Shown in pieces: positions 20,644 to 31,300 of a DNA stretch of 64,000 bases. Where the stretch lies: NCBI GenBank assembly GCA_949825045.1, contig OX463818.1, forward strand, positions 33,248,906 through 33,312,905, read 5' to 3'. The first letter of the stretch is position 1; every line of letters begins with the position of its first letter. The translations under genes and the position numbers were made by a program. A model generated the notes under the pieces. It did no database searches, had not been told where the DNA came from, and saw nothing but the letters and a program-made list of their open reading frames with translations. Source of the DNA: Argyresthia goedartella (Eukaryota; Arthropoda; Insecta; Lepidoptera; Argyresthiidae).

Positions 20644-21424
20644 CTATTGCCAAATCTTTCTAGATATTTTATTAAGGTGAGGATATTGCACGCCTCCCAT
20701 TCTATTGATGTAGGCAATAGCAGTGGTATTATCTATACGGAGTATTTCACTATCTCTTAACTCTGAAGCATATGTTTTAAGTCCTATATACGCAGCCAAT
20801 ACTTTAAGTTGGTTGATATGATATTTAGACTCTTCAACTGACCAATGTCCTCGCAAAGAATCACCATCACCAACCTGTCAATGATGCTTTTGAGAATATC
20901 TCTAGGATATCTTTGTCTGAGCGAATATTGTTATAAGAGCTATCAATATTATCTATCCACTATTTAAAATCAGGTTTTAAATGGTCAGGTATATTCAGAA
21001 TTCTATTGTAGTCATCATTGTTAATAAGGTTGACGACCCGGATGGCCGAGTCGGCAGTGAGCCTGCCTACGAAGCCAAGGGTCCCGGGTTCGAGTCCCAG
21101 TGGGGGCAAATATTTGTTTGACGAGAACGGATGCTTGTACCTTAGTCATGGTTGTTTATCAATCTAAGTATAATATTTATCTATATAAGTATGTGTATCG
21201 TTGTCTAGTACCCAAGATACAGGGAATCCTAGTTTGGGGCTAGATCAATGTGTGTAAATAATATCCAAGGTATTATTATTATTATTGTATTATTATTAAG
21301 ATTCAGATATTTGGTTCTTTCAATTTTTTTAGTATAGAACCACCCATATTTAATTGCCGGATAAGCTGAGGTTGATAGACCCAAAAGTTTAGCAAAGCAC
21401 CTTATCTTACACTTCTTTAATAAT
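20644..21424 (-). pseudogene. DIRS pol fragment (RT end and RNase H), carrying a SINE
   Basis: The upstream part reads CKIRCFAKLLGLSTSAYPAI and, beyond the SINE, DYNRILNIPDHLKPDFK-like sequence. After a frame break comes the RNase H part: RGHWSVEESKYHINQLKVLA and LRIDNTTAIAYINRMGG (catalytic D in IDNTTA). Coding is closely similar to the 25.9-26.4 and 47.9-48.4 kb DIRS pieces, but this copy continues into RNase H, which they lack. Confidence 0.8.
21033..21299 (+). mobile_element. tRNA-derived SINE
   Basis: Pol III A box TGGCCGAGTCGG (21043-21054) and B box GGTTCGAGTCC (21087-21097) sit 32 nt apart at the 5' end, then a body of about 170 bp and an (ATT)n tail. It interrupts DIRS between 'gttaataaggtt' and 'cagatatttggttc', which are contiguous at 26.02 and 48.02 kb. 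The flanks aataaggtt and attaagatt look like a decayed target duplication. Confidence 0.8.
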
Positions 21425-22000
21425 GAGGAAGGGAAGCATATTTGGAATAACACTTTGTTTTTGGGCTCTACTAACTTTTTTATGACGGCTAGAATCGTGA
21501 TAAAACATTAATAAGGTAGTAAAACTGCCTGTTTATCAGTCTTGAAAATATCAAAAACAATTGAACATCATCAGTAAGTAAAATTTCAAGCAGAACACAA
21601 AATGGCTGAAACCTTATCTAGAGATGTGGTGCAGGTATTTTGGTATAGTGGTATTCCAAATTGTATTCACCATGCTTAGCTAAAAAATGAAGATAATTAG
21701 AGTTATTGAAAACTAAATCTTATAATGTAAACCAATGAACTCAAATCTTTGCCTGCTTATTGTTGGGTATTCCAAATTACCTGCATTATACGAACTGGGT
21801 ATTCCCATTTACCTTCACCATTCTAAAATTCGGAATATTCCAATATGTCTTCACTAATACAAAATGATATTTTATTTGTAAGATACGTTATACGAAATGA
21901 GGAGTCCAAAATAATCATCAAAACCATATCTTTTATTTTTAACTTCTCTTATTATAATTCTAAACAGTTAAATCAGATCACTTGTTTTTTTTTAAATTAC

Positions 22001-24451
22001 TTATTTGCAATAATCACAAACGTATGAACCGGCGTCGTAGCCAGCACATTCACAGTGCACCCAAAGGTCACACATGAAACACTGCACCCATGTTTCCCCT
22101 CTCTTGTCCTCGCTATACTTCCCATTGTAGAAAAAACACTCTGCATCACTACTACACATAGGTTTTACACCAAAAGAATCTTCGATTTCTCCAGACGTAT
22201 CCGAGGCGCGACTATTATATGAAATTGAAGATAGGCTGTCAGAATCATAATTATTTCTTTCAGCGAGTTCCTGTTTCCTGCTCTTTTTTCCTTTTACTTT
22301 TTTCAAATCATCTGCCTTTGTCTTCTTAATTTCTTTCTTTTTTTGGTTTTCTTTTCCTTTGTTTGTTCTGTTTTCAAAGGTTTCATGTTTTTCTTTTTCT
22401 ATGTTCTTGCCTTTTTTGCCCTTTCCTTTATCTTTTCTGTTTTCAAATTCTTGTTTAATCTTTTGTCTTTCCAGGTTTTCCAGTTTATTGCTCTTTTTGC
22501 CCTTTCCTTTATCTTTTCTGTTTCAGCCTTAGGGTTTGTAACATTTTTATGTCTATTGCTTACTGTTTATCTAACTTTCTATTTTCAGCCTCCCCAAGTA
22601 TCTTTTTATAAGGCGAACTTGTTGTGATTGCCGATTTTGCTGGTTTACGACCTCTGTTAGACGTGTGTTTTGTTAATGCTGGCAGTGGTGAAATATCATA
22701 AGGTGACACATGCGTGTGGGATATAGATGGACTTGCTTGATTGGACGGGCCTGCTTGAGGAAACAAATTTTCCTGAACATCATATATCAGAGCAGGAGGT
22801 GGTCTAGCTTGATACGGTGGTGCTGCTTGCTTGGCAATCATTTAATAGTGATAGAACTAATTTTCTAACTAATTTAGTAAGTGAAGGAGGACTTGCTTGG
22901 TATAGTATACCTGTTTGAGGCAACGAGTCTGGTTGAGTCAACGTGTCTGATTGACCAACACTGAGTAGTCCTGCTTCTTCAATCATGTCTGCTACTGATG
23001 GTTCTCCTTGATCTGCATGCATCAGTACAGACAAGGAGTCTGGTTGACTCGACGTGTCTGATTGACCATCATTGAGTGATCCTGCTTCTCCGAGCATCTC
23101 TGCCACTGATGGTTCTCCTTGATCTGCATTCATCATTACAGAAAACGAGTCTGGTTGAGTCGACGTGTCTGATTGACCATCATTGAGTGGTCCTGCTTCT
23201 TTAAGCATCTCTGTTACTGATGGTTCTCCTTGATCTGCATTAATCAGTACAGGATCACTTGTTTCGTCGTTTTCATCGCCTCTATAATCATTTCCTTCAT
23301 TGCGAGCAGCAATATAGTCAGATTTTGAAAACACGTGCCTATTCAGTGGGTATATGCCACCAACCCTGAATCCGTTGGCAGCGATTGATCCATTCACGCA
23401 CTTTAGGTGTGCTATACCAAATAGTTCTACAATATCATATTGTGTCAGCGGTTTGTTTTTTCCGCGCAACCACATCCTGATCTCTTCACTGTATTGAGTT
23501 TTGAGCGGAGCCATAAACGATCTATCCAAGGGTTGGATTTTGTGGGTGCAATGGGGTGGCAGTGAAACTATTGTCACATGCTCTCTTCTTGCTCCGTCCA
23601 CCAACTCAATGTTTTTTGTGTGGCTAAATTGCCCATCTAATAATAAGAGGACAGGCGAAGCCTCAGTTGGTCTCACGAACTTGACAAAATGCTCAAACCA
23701 CTGGGTGAACAAATACGTCTGTATCCATCCCGAGGGATGAGCTCTCCCAATAGATCCGAGCGGAGCACCTCTCATCAGGGTTTCGGTCATATTTTTTCTT
23801 GGAAAAATTATCATAGGAGGCACAAATATTCCTGCCGGACTCATACAAGTGACTATAGTTACCAGTTAACCTCTGTCTGCTGATGATATAGCACCGAATT
23901 GTTTCTTCCCGCACCGGCCAATCACTTTTGGAATCTTACTTTGGACTATAGATAATCCCGTCTCATCAACATTGTATATTCTGTCTGCACTGAAATTTTT
24001 CTCTTCATATGTCTTCTCCAAGATGTCATAAAACTTATCCATACTTTCTTTATTAAATCCACGAGCCCTGGCAAACGGGGTACTCGTGGGCTGCCTCATG
24101 GAAAGTCGATCTTTGTTTCTCTTTATAAATCCTTTGAACCAATACCGGCCTGCCATTTCATTTCTGAAAGGTTTGTTTTTTTTTTTTTTTCAAGCTGATA
24201 GGCCAATCGACGCAGGTCAATCTGAGTTAAACCAGTGTACTTTCCATTTCCAAAGCGTAATCTGTTAGCTCAGTTTCAAATCGTTCATCAAAAACTGGTT
24301 TTCGACTATTTTTTTTTGATAACAGGGCTTCAATAGGTGATTTTTTTTCAGAAGCCAGGCGGAACAATGTAGTCCTCAGAACGACTGTATAGATAAATTC
24401 GCCAAAAAAAAAATTTCCAATATTTTTAGTTCCTTTCGCGTTTTTCCCCAT
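22001..24451 (-). pseudogene. Pogo/Tigger-like transposase with internal repeats and a C-terminal PHD finger
   Basis: In order: N-terminal helix-turn-helix region (MGKNAKGTKNIGNF..., to about 24227); DDE_1 domain start MAGRYWFKGFIKRNKDRLSM with RIYNVDETGLSIVQSK (first D); after a break LLLLDGQFSHTKN (second D) and HCTHKIQPLDRSFMAPLKTQ (third D). The next part holds three imperfect repeats of about 43 residues (NADQGEPSVAEMLGEAGSLN type, 22960-23260). SPYDISPLPALTKHTSNRG, a Lys-rich stretch and a PHD-type finger WVQCFMCDLWVHCECAGYD ... CDYC end it. Several frame breaks (about 22850, 23860, 24200, and the Lys-rich part) make it a pseudogene. All three catalytic Asp remain. Confidence 0.8.
22960..23260 (-). 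repeat. Three tandem coding repeats in the pogo transposase
   Basis: Units of about 130 bp encode NADQGEPSVxEMLxEAGxLN followed by DGQSDTSxQPDSxSV-like sequence. They differ at several positions, so they are old. Confidence 0.75.
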
Positions 24452-24484
24452 TTTCTTTATTATCTATACATTATTTCTACCAAC

Positions 24485-24670
24485 AGATAATTTTGTCACA
24501 CGAATTTATTTTTAGGCTTTATTTTTGCTACACGCATCTTTACCGACGCAATTTTCACCAATTTGTTTTTTTCACATGCGTTTGGTTACCCGTAGAATAT
24601 ATTTCCACTAGTTTATTTTTGTCACACGATTTAATATCTTATCTTTTTTTCGCAAGACGTAACTTTACCA
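24485..24670. repeat. Short subterminal direct repeats upstream of the pogo transposase
   Basis: Variants of TTTTTGTCACACGA occur about every 30 bases (tttgtcacacga, tttgctacacgc, tttttcacatgcg, tttgtcacacga, ttttcgcaagacg). They look like an array of protein-binding sites. Confidence 0.5.
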
Positions 24671-24839
24671 TATTATTAGCATAAACACTAAGCGGGCGTG
24701 GTCGTCTTTTGATACAATTTAATTTTTTGTACGCCATTTTCTGCAACAACGTCAATATATAGGTAAACTAGGGCGAATATAAACACAAATCCTCATTTAC
24801 TTACTTATGTGACATTATGTTATCTAAACATACAAAATA

Positions 24840-24920
24840 TTAATTTGGAATAGTAATGGTGAACATTAATTGGAATACCGAATTCCAAATTACCATCACC
24901 CCAAGTATTCCAAATTAGCA
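24840..24920. repeat. Palindromic GGAATA-rich block in the pogo right flank
   Basis: A near-palindrome of about 75 bp centred on ggaataccgaattcc; it recurs at 44845-44925. GGAATA motifs are also seen at 21440, 21770, 21830 and 25870, so they mark both ends of the element. Confidence 0.55.
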
Positions 24921-25123
24921 ACACGGCATGATTCGACAAAACCTCAATTTGTAGGTTACTAAACATGCCTATCATTAAAATCACACCTAATTTGCGCAAT
25001 TTCATTGTTATCTGATAACACTGTTAAGCAATGAAAAAATTATACACAGGATTACAGTAATAAAAACAGATTTAATGTCATACCTTATTTTTTCTTAAAT
25101 CGATGCTTGCACTTTTCGGTCGC

Positions 25124-25728
25124 AAGGAGTTAAAATGGCTGCCGATCCGTCTTCGTCGGGACACACACATCCTCACTCTTCTATTCAACATCTTAACCAA
25201 CCCTCGATACCCTAGCTTTCTCCGTGAGCTTTTTCAATTTCTCCCTTCGGCTCGTCCACGTAGAACTCACACGGCTTTCCTGCTCTCTATACCTCATCAC
25301 AACACCGTCGCATACAAGCACTGTTTTCGATTGCGGGCGATCACTCTCTGGAACTCGCTTCCCTGCACTATCAGAGATAGTCCATCTCTGCCCGTCTTTA
25401 AGAATCGTTTGAAGGAGCATTATCTTTCTCTATCCTAGATTTGAGCTTTGTATATATTAGTTTATTTAGGTGTATTTATATTTTATATAATATTTATGTA
25501 CTTGTGTATGTAGTGTATCTAGCAGTTAGTTCAATAGTTCGGTAATATATGTATGTATCTTATCAGAGCACATAGGTCTATCCTGTATATTAAAATATTC
25601 TTATCAACCTTGGGTTTGCTGGAAGAGATCTCTATTTAGAGATAAGCATGCCTTTGTAGATGTCCTTTCTGTTTATTATATCTTATGTTGTTTTATGTGC
25701 AATAAATATATACGAAATATACGTATCT
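25124..25728 (+). mobile_element. LINE-J 3' fragment nested in the pogo element
   Basis: The plus frame 25127-25435 reads LKWLPIRLRRDTHILTLLFN ... RLKEHYLSLS, the C-terminus of the same LINE family as the full-length copy at 57615-62355. The 3'UTR runs to an aataaatatatac tail. At 45.12 kb the pogo sequence ttttcggtatctgg is uninterrupted, giving the empty site. Confidence 0.85.
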
Positions 25729-25890
25729 GGACGCCATATTAGAACAATGGCGGCTCCCTCTCAAAACCTAATCGTAAGCTGCCAATGTCTGCTATGAGTT
25801 TACATCCACAATGGAGATGGCGCTACTGGTTTCTGTAATACCTTGCTATTCCGAATTGCCAGCAGTATTCCAAATATACTTCACTTCCTG

Positions 25891-26378
25891 AATATTTCTA
25901 GGATATATTTTTCTGAGCGAATATTGTTATAAGAGCTAACAATATTATCTATCCACCATTTAAAATCAGGTTTTAAATGTTCAGGTATATTCATAATTCT
26001 ATTGTAGTCATCATTGTTAATAAGGTTCAGATATTTGGTTCTTTCAAAGTCTTTAGTATACAACCACCCATATTTAATTGCCGGACAAGCTGAAGTTAAT
26101 AGACCCAAAAGTTTAGCAAAGCACATTATCTTACACTTCTTTAATAATAAGAAGCGTATTAATTCATTATAGTTTTTTTTACGTTTTTCCTTTGGGAGTT
26201 CTATGGTCATTTTTGTTGAGTTAAGAATAAAGCCCAGGAATTGACAAGATTGTGAAGGCTCAAGATTATTTTTTTCATAATTTATGATAAATCCTAGGGA
26301 GGTAAGTAATTTTAAGGTGGTGTCTATATCCTCATTTGAGTTAGTATCGCTTTCTGATATTATAAGAATATCATCTTA
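25891..26378 (-). pseudogene. DIRS reverse transcriptase, C-terminal part (S1)
   Basis: It starts after the piggyBac with DDILIISESDTN, runs through MTIELPKEKRKKNYNELIRF and GWLYTKDFERTKYLNL to LKPDFKWWIDNIVSSYNNIR. DDILII is the C-terminal side of the catalytic LDD box; the preceding codons lie across the piggyBac and CR1-B insertions (37565 upward). It would copy DIRS RNA. It is truncated at the pogo end. Confidence 0.8.
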
Positions 26379-26494
26379 CCCGGCGAGCATGAGATGGAAA
26401 AAAATAACATCAAGCATGTGGCAGGGTATGACATACCCAAAATGTAATGTACCATAATATAGTTGTTTTTAATTTAATTTATTTTTTCGATTGT

Positions 26495-27803
26495 ACATAG
26501 TCAAATTCTGTCACATGTGCAATATGAAATAATTTAGACATGTTTATTATTTCTGTAAACATTCATATAGCAAAATGAACTTAATAAAACATAGATTCTT
26601 ATGGTAATTAAGTTTATTCAAAATGACCCCCGCGATTTTGAATACAGGCCTTTATTCTGCGTGGCCAGTCGTCTATCGCAGCACGAACGAGGTCCATGTC
26701 AATATCGGCGGCTGCCTTAATCAAGGATGCCTTGAGTGACTCCAAATCAGGATGAGGCTTTGAGCAGGCCTTTTCCTCCAAGTGTTGCCATATCTTGTAA
26801 TTTAACGGACTCAAATCTGGACTGGAGGAGGGCCAGTCTTCGTGCCGGATGAAGTCGATTTCACGCGCCGCCAGCCAGTCTTGTGTGCTTTTCGCTCTAT
26901 GAGCTGGCGCAGAATCTTGTTGGAATACCCAGTGCCTGTTATTAAACATGGTATGAGAAATAGGTTCCACAAGGTTCTTGAGGACTGTATTTTGATACAC
27001 AACTGCATTCGTTTTTACGCCTTTCTCACAAAAATGTACCTCAGTTAAGCCCCAATAAGAGACTCCCAACCAAACCATGAGCGAGGATGGAAAATGACCT
27101 CGTTGGACACGCGGAATACGGTTGCTCGCTTCTTCACTGCTGTGTGCGTACACCTTATCATTTTGTTTGTTGTAGCTCTCTTCCACGGTGAAAATTTTTT
27201 CATCCGAAAAAAGAATTTCCCGATGATTTTTTCCCGCGTACCGCTTCAACAAAGCGCGGCATTTCTTCAGTCTCAGGTCCATTAAACGAGCGTCCAAACG
27301 ATGTCCTGTTTTTCTTCGATATGCCCTAAGCCCTACATAAGTCTTCATTTAACACCCTTTTCACCGTGCTCCTGCTTAACCCCATCTGAAGGGCCAACAG
27401 TTTCTGCTTACGTATGGGATTTCTTTGAATTCGCGCCTTCACAGCTTTTATCACTGCTGGAGTCCTAACAGAGCGAGGGCGACCACTTCTTGACCTGTCA
27501 TCATTACTAGAGTCTTCATTGTATCGTTTTATGGTACGATAAACGAATCTTTTGGTTATATTCAAATTTTTCATTAAGTCTAAAATCTGAATTGGCGCGT
27601 AACCGCAACGATGCAACGCAATAACTGCGACACGGTCTTCTTTAAGTGTCCACTCCATATTTAAAAATGAGGAAAATTCTAAAAAGTACACATTTTTATT
27701 TTCATGAAAAATTCGAAATTCGAATTCAATAAACTTTTTTGTGGCCAGCGTTCTAAATTCAAAAGTTTTTATTGTGTGACAGAACTTATGACCTGACTGT
27801 GTA
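26495..27803 (-). mobile_element. maT-clade mariner with TA duplication
   Basis: TA at 26495 and 27802 flanks 1305 bp. TIRs: CATAGTCAAATTCTGTCACA and, inverted, CACAGTCAGGTCATAAGTTCTGTCACA. The empty site 'attgTAtattgttaaa' is at 48.49 kb in S2. Confidence 0.9.
26614..27658 (-). pseudogene. maT transposase, DD37D type with third Asp changed to Asn
   Basis: Start placed at MEWTLKEDRVAVIALHRCGY, the family N-terminus, not at the upstream in-frame ATG. Two helix-turn-helix units and the GRPRSVRTP linker follow. After a frameshift near 27335 the catalytic part runs LFSDEKIFTVEESYNKQND (first D), WVFQQDSAPAHRAKS (second D) and SSPDLSPLNYKIWQHLE. I count 37 residues from the second Asp to the N of PLN, the maT spacing, but the Asp itself is Asn. 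The C-terminus RIKACIQNRGGHFE is intact. Confidence 0.9.
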
Positions 27804-28068
27804 TATTGTTAAATAATGAATTACTTAATAGAATTAAATCAAAGAGACGTTTTATTTTTGAAACTATTTTTATTTATTCATTTTTTTCTTATACTATGAA
27901 GTAATAGGAACAAAACTTTAGACGTTTACAAAAATCAACAATTATAACAAAAACAATATTCTTTGGACTATAAATCTAATTAAAACTGAAAGATAATGAA
28001 ACCCTCTTCTTAAAAAATAAACTTAATTATATTTTTTTTAATTGAAAATATGATTAATCACTGCCATC

Positions 28069-28280
28069 TGTTCAGGCCTAACATATGTCCAATAAAATAC
28101 TTATTTAGAAGCGTTTTTATGGTTTATTAGATAAAAAGGTTAAGTACGTATTTGCGTGTACAACTGTGATTGTCGTCTGCTATGAGAGTGCCTTCGCGGT
28201 GGTCGGGGCCCGTCTTGCCCCCCCGCCGCCTCCTCAGCCCTCTCCGTGATCTGAAGCCGGTTAGGGTTCGGTAGTGAACA
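28069..28280 (-). repeat. BEL-2 3' LTR
   Basis: On the plus strand TGTTCAGGCC...GGTAGTGAACA, 212 bp. Two differences by eye from the other LTR (c/a in ctaacatatg, t/a in cccgtcttg). Confidence 0.9.
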
Positions 28281-28308
28281 TACTCCGGGGCCTTGAAAGC
28301 TTCAGGTT

Positions 28309-31300
28309 TCAAAGAGATGTAGTAGAAGTTGGTAAGAGACACAGCTTGTTTACTGCTCTCTTTATGGAGCCTCTTATGGTGTGGACATCAGCTACTCTGT
28401 TGATGCCATCTTGTCCGGGGTGTAGATGTGATATTCTTCCCATTCTCCATCTTAATGGTGGTTGATTTTCTTCTTTTATGACGACCAAGTCGCCGACGGC
28501 GGGCGCTTGTTGTTGCCCGACTCGCCATTTGGTTCGCTGTTGTAGCTCAGCCATGTACTCCAGGCGCCACCTTTCCCAGAACCGCTGACGAAGTTGTTCG
28601 ATGAGGAGGTACCTGTTGGGTCTTGCAGCAGTAACCGGCCGGGACGGCACCGACATGAGCGGCCGCCCGATTAGGAAGTGCCCTGGAGTCAGAGGGGAGA
28701 GATCATTTGGGTCTGACGAGAGAGGAGATAGCGGACGTGAGTTAAGGATAGCTTCTATTTGTGTGAATAACGTCGCTAGCTCCTCAAACGTCAGGGAAGC
28801 ATTGCCAGCTATACGCTTCAAGTGGTGCTTAGCTGATTTTATACCAGCCTCCCATATACCTCCAAAGTGAGGTGAATATGCGGGGCTGAATATGAATTTT
28901 AAACCCTCATTTGCAGAATAATTATAAATGGACTGTTGGCTGGACTGAATAACCCTACCTAGTTCATTGCTTGCCCCCTGAAAGGCTCCCCCATTATCAC
29001 AATGGATTTCATAGGGCTTGCCCCTTCTAGAACAGAATCTACGAAGGCACAGGACGAAAGCTTCAGTACTGAGGTCACTGACTAGTTCCAGATGAACTGC
29101 CTTTGTTGTAAGACAGACAAACAAACACAGATAACATTTGGTAATTCGATTGCCTCGCCCCTTTCGGCTAGATATAAGGAAGGGCCCACCAAAGTCAATT
29201 CCGCAGGTATGAAATGGGAAGTCGGGATTTGTTCTTACTGAAGGTAAATTCCCCATTATTGGTTGTAATGTCTTTCCACGTAAACGTGTGCATACAACAC
29301 ATTTTTTTGTAGTAGTTCGGGCGAGAATTCTACCTCCTATTGGCCAGAACTCCTCGCGAACCGAAGCCAGTAAATGTTGTGGACCAGCGTGAAATAACCG
29401 TAAGTGTTCATATCTCATTAATAATTGGGTAAATCTACTTTTAGAATCTAATAAAATGGGGTGCTTTTTGTTAAAGTTATAACTTGAGTTGTGCAAACGA
29501 CCTCCTACCCGGAGTATGCCGTTTGAGTCGATAAATACATTTAGTGATATCAATTTTGATTTATGATGTAGTTGCTCACCTTTGCTCAAACATTGAAGTT
29601 CGTTTGAAAATGATTCTAATTGACTTTGTTTGATTAGAACATTTTGTGACTGTTCCAGTTCATTTGAATATAATGGACCATTTAATTTTAAATTGTTATG
29701 TTTACAATTGTTAATGAACCTCAACACATAAGCAACTGTCCTTTTTAATCGTTGATAATTAGAATAATTATCGATATTTATGATGGGACAGTTGTTGTTA
29801 ATTATATAATTATCATTGCAACTAACAGGGAGTGACAACGTGGTGACAGGCAGTGTTTTAATTTCTGGTAAGTTAAAAGTTGGTAAGTAGGTACTTTTAG
29901 GCCATTCAGAGTGCTCCTTCATGAGAAAGGAAGGACCTTCCCACCACAGGAGAGACGACTGCAGCAGGTGTGGGTCAACACCCCTTGACGCGAGATCGGC
30001 GGGATTCAAATCTGTAGGTATGTGATTCCATTTAAATTCTGACGTTAATTCATTTATCTCATTCACTCGATTACACACAAAGGCATTTAGATTTCTTGGC
30101 GGCGATTTTAACCAACCAAGAACGACTGTTGAGTCAGTCCACATTGTTTTTTGTGTGATAGTATACGTAAGTGATTTTGTGACCTTGGTGCATAAACGAG
30201 CTCCCAACAAAGCCCCACATAACTCTAATCTCGGAATCGTCATTGGCTTTAAGGGTGCAACCCTGGCCTTAGCGCACAATAGTTTGACTTGAATGTGATT
30301 ATTTTTGTCCGTGGAGCGCAGGTAAACACACGCGCCATACGCGACTTGAGAAGCATCAACAAAACAAAGCAACTCCACAGACTCGGGAAAATCGCATAAG
30401 ACATATCTTGGCACTATTATTTTAGATAACTGAGGTAGGTTATCTATGAAGGTTGACCAACATTTGTGAAACTTTTGTGGAACTGGCTCATCCCAGCTCA
30501 GCTTTGCAGCCCACAATTTTTGTAAGATAATTTTAGCCTTAATTATACATGCCGAAAGTAGGCCTAGCGGGTCAAATACTTTGCATGTCATTGAAATTAT
30601 GGTCCTTTTGGAAATTTGAGCGTTGCATTCAATGTCTGTTGAAAACTGTAACGTATCAAGATTTGGGGCCCAATTAAGGCCTAACACGGACGATTCTTTA
30701 CATAATTCCATAGAATCGGAAGTTAATTTCTCACCTTCAAAAATTTGAGGACAATTTGTTCTAATTTTTTGTAAAGGAAAGCATGCAGACTGCAACACTT
30801 TGTTAACATTGTTGTATATATATTTTAAGTCATCCTCCGATGAGGCTCCGGTATTCAAATCGTCTACATAAAAATTATTTTTTATTACATTGGATATAAC
30901 TTTGTCTTCACAGTTTTGTGACAATTGTTCAAGACATCGAGTACTTAGAAACGGCGCCGACGCCGTCCCATATGTAACGGTATTTAGCTGCATTGTTTTT
31001 AATGGCTGGCTTTCGTCGTCCCGCCACACTATCAGCTGTAGGTGCCGCTGTGACTCATCTATAGCTATCTGCCTATACATCTTTTCTATATCGGCCGTTA
31101 AGACAAACCGATATACTCTGAAGCGCAATAAAATTGATAGCAGGTCGCTTTGAACTACGGGGCCAATTAGTTGTATATCATTAAGTGATTTACCGGAAGA
31201 AGTTTTCGCAGACGCGTCAAAAACAACTCTTAATTTAGTTGTCTCTGAGTTTTCTCTAATTACAGAGTGGTGGGGTAAGAAACACCCGAATTTTGGCCGT

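Larger units (their letters stand above)
21425..25890 (-). mobile_element. Pogo-type DNA transposon with PHD-finger transposase
   Basis: Terminal inverted repeats of about 25 bp: gaggaagggaagcatatttgg at 21425 and the complement of caggaagtgaagtatatttgg ending at 25890. GGAATA/TATTCC motifs recur near both ends. A LINE 3' fragment is nested at 25124-25728. A second fragment of its right part lies at 44822-45291. 3'UTR (21450-22000) and right flank (24452-25123) carry no other gene. Confidence 0.75.

Noticed and set aside
22343..22627. Phe-rich membrane-like frame
   Set aside because: Complement of the Lys-rich tail of the pogo transposase.
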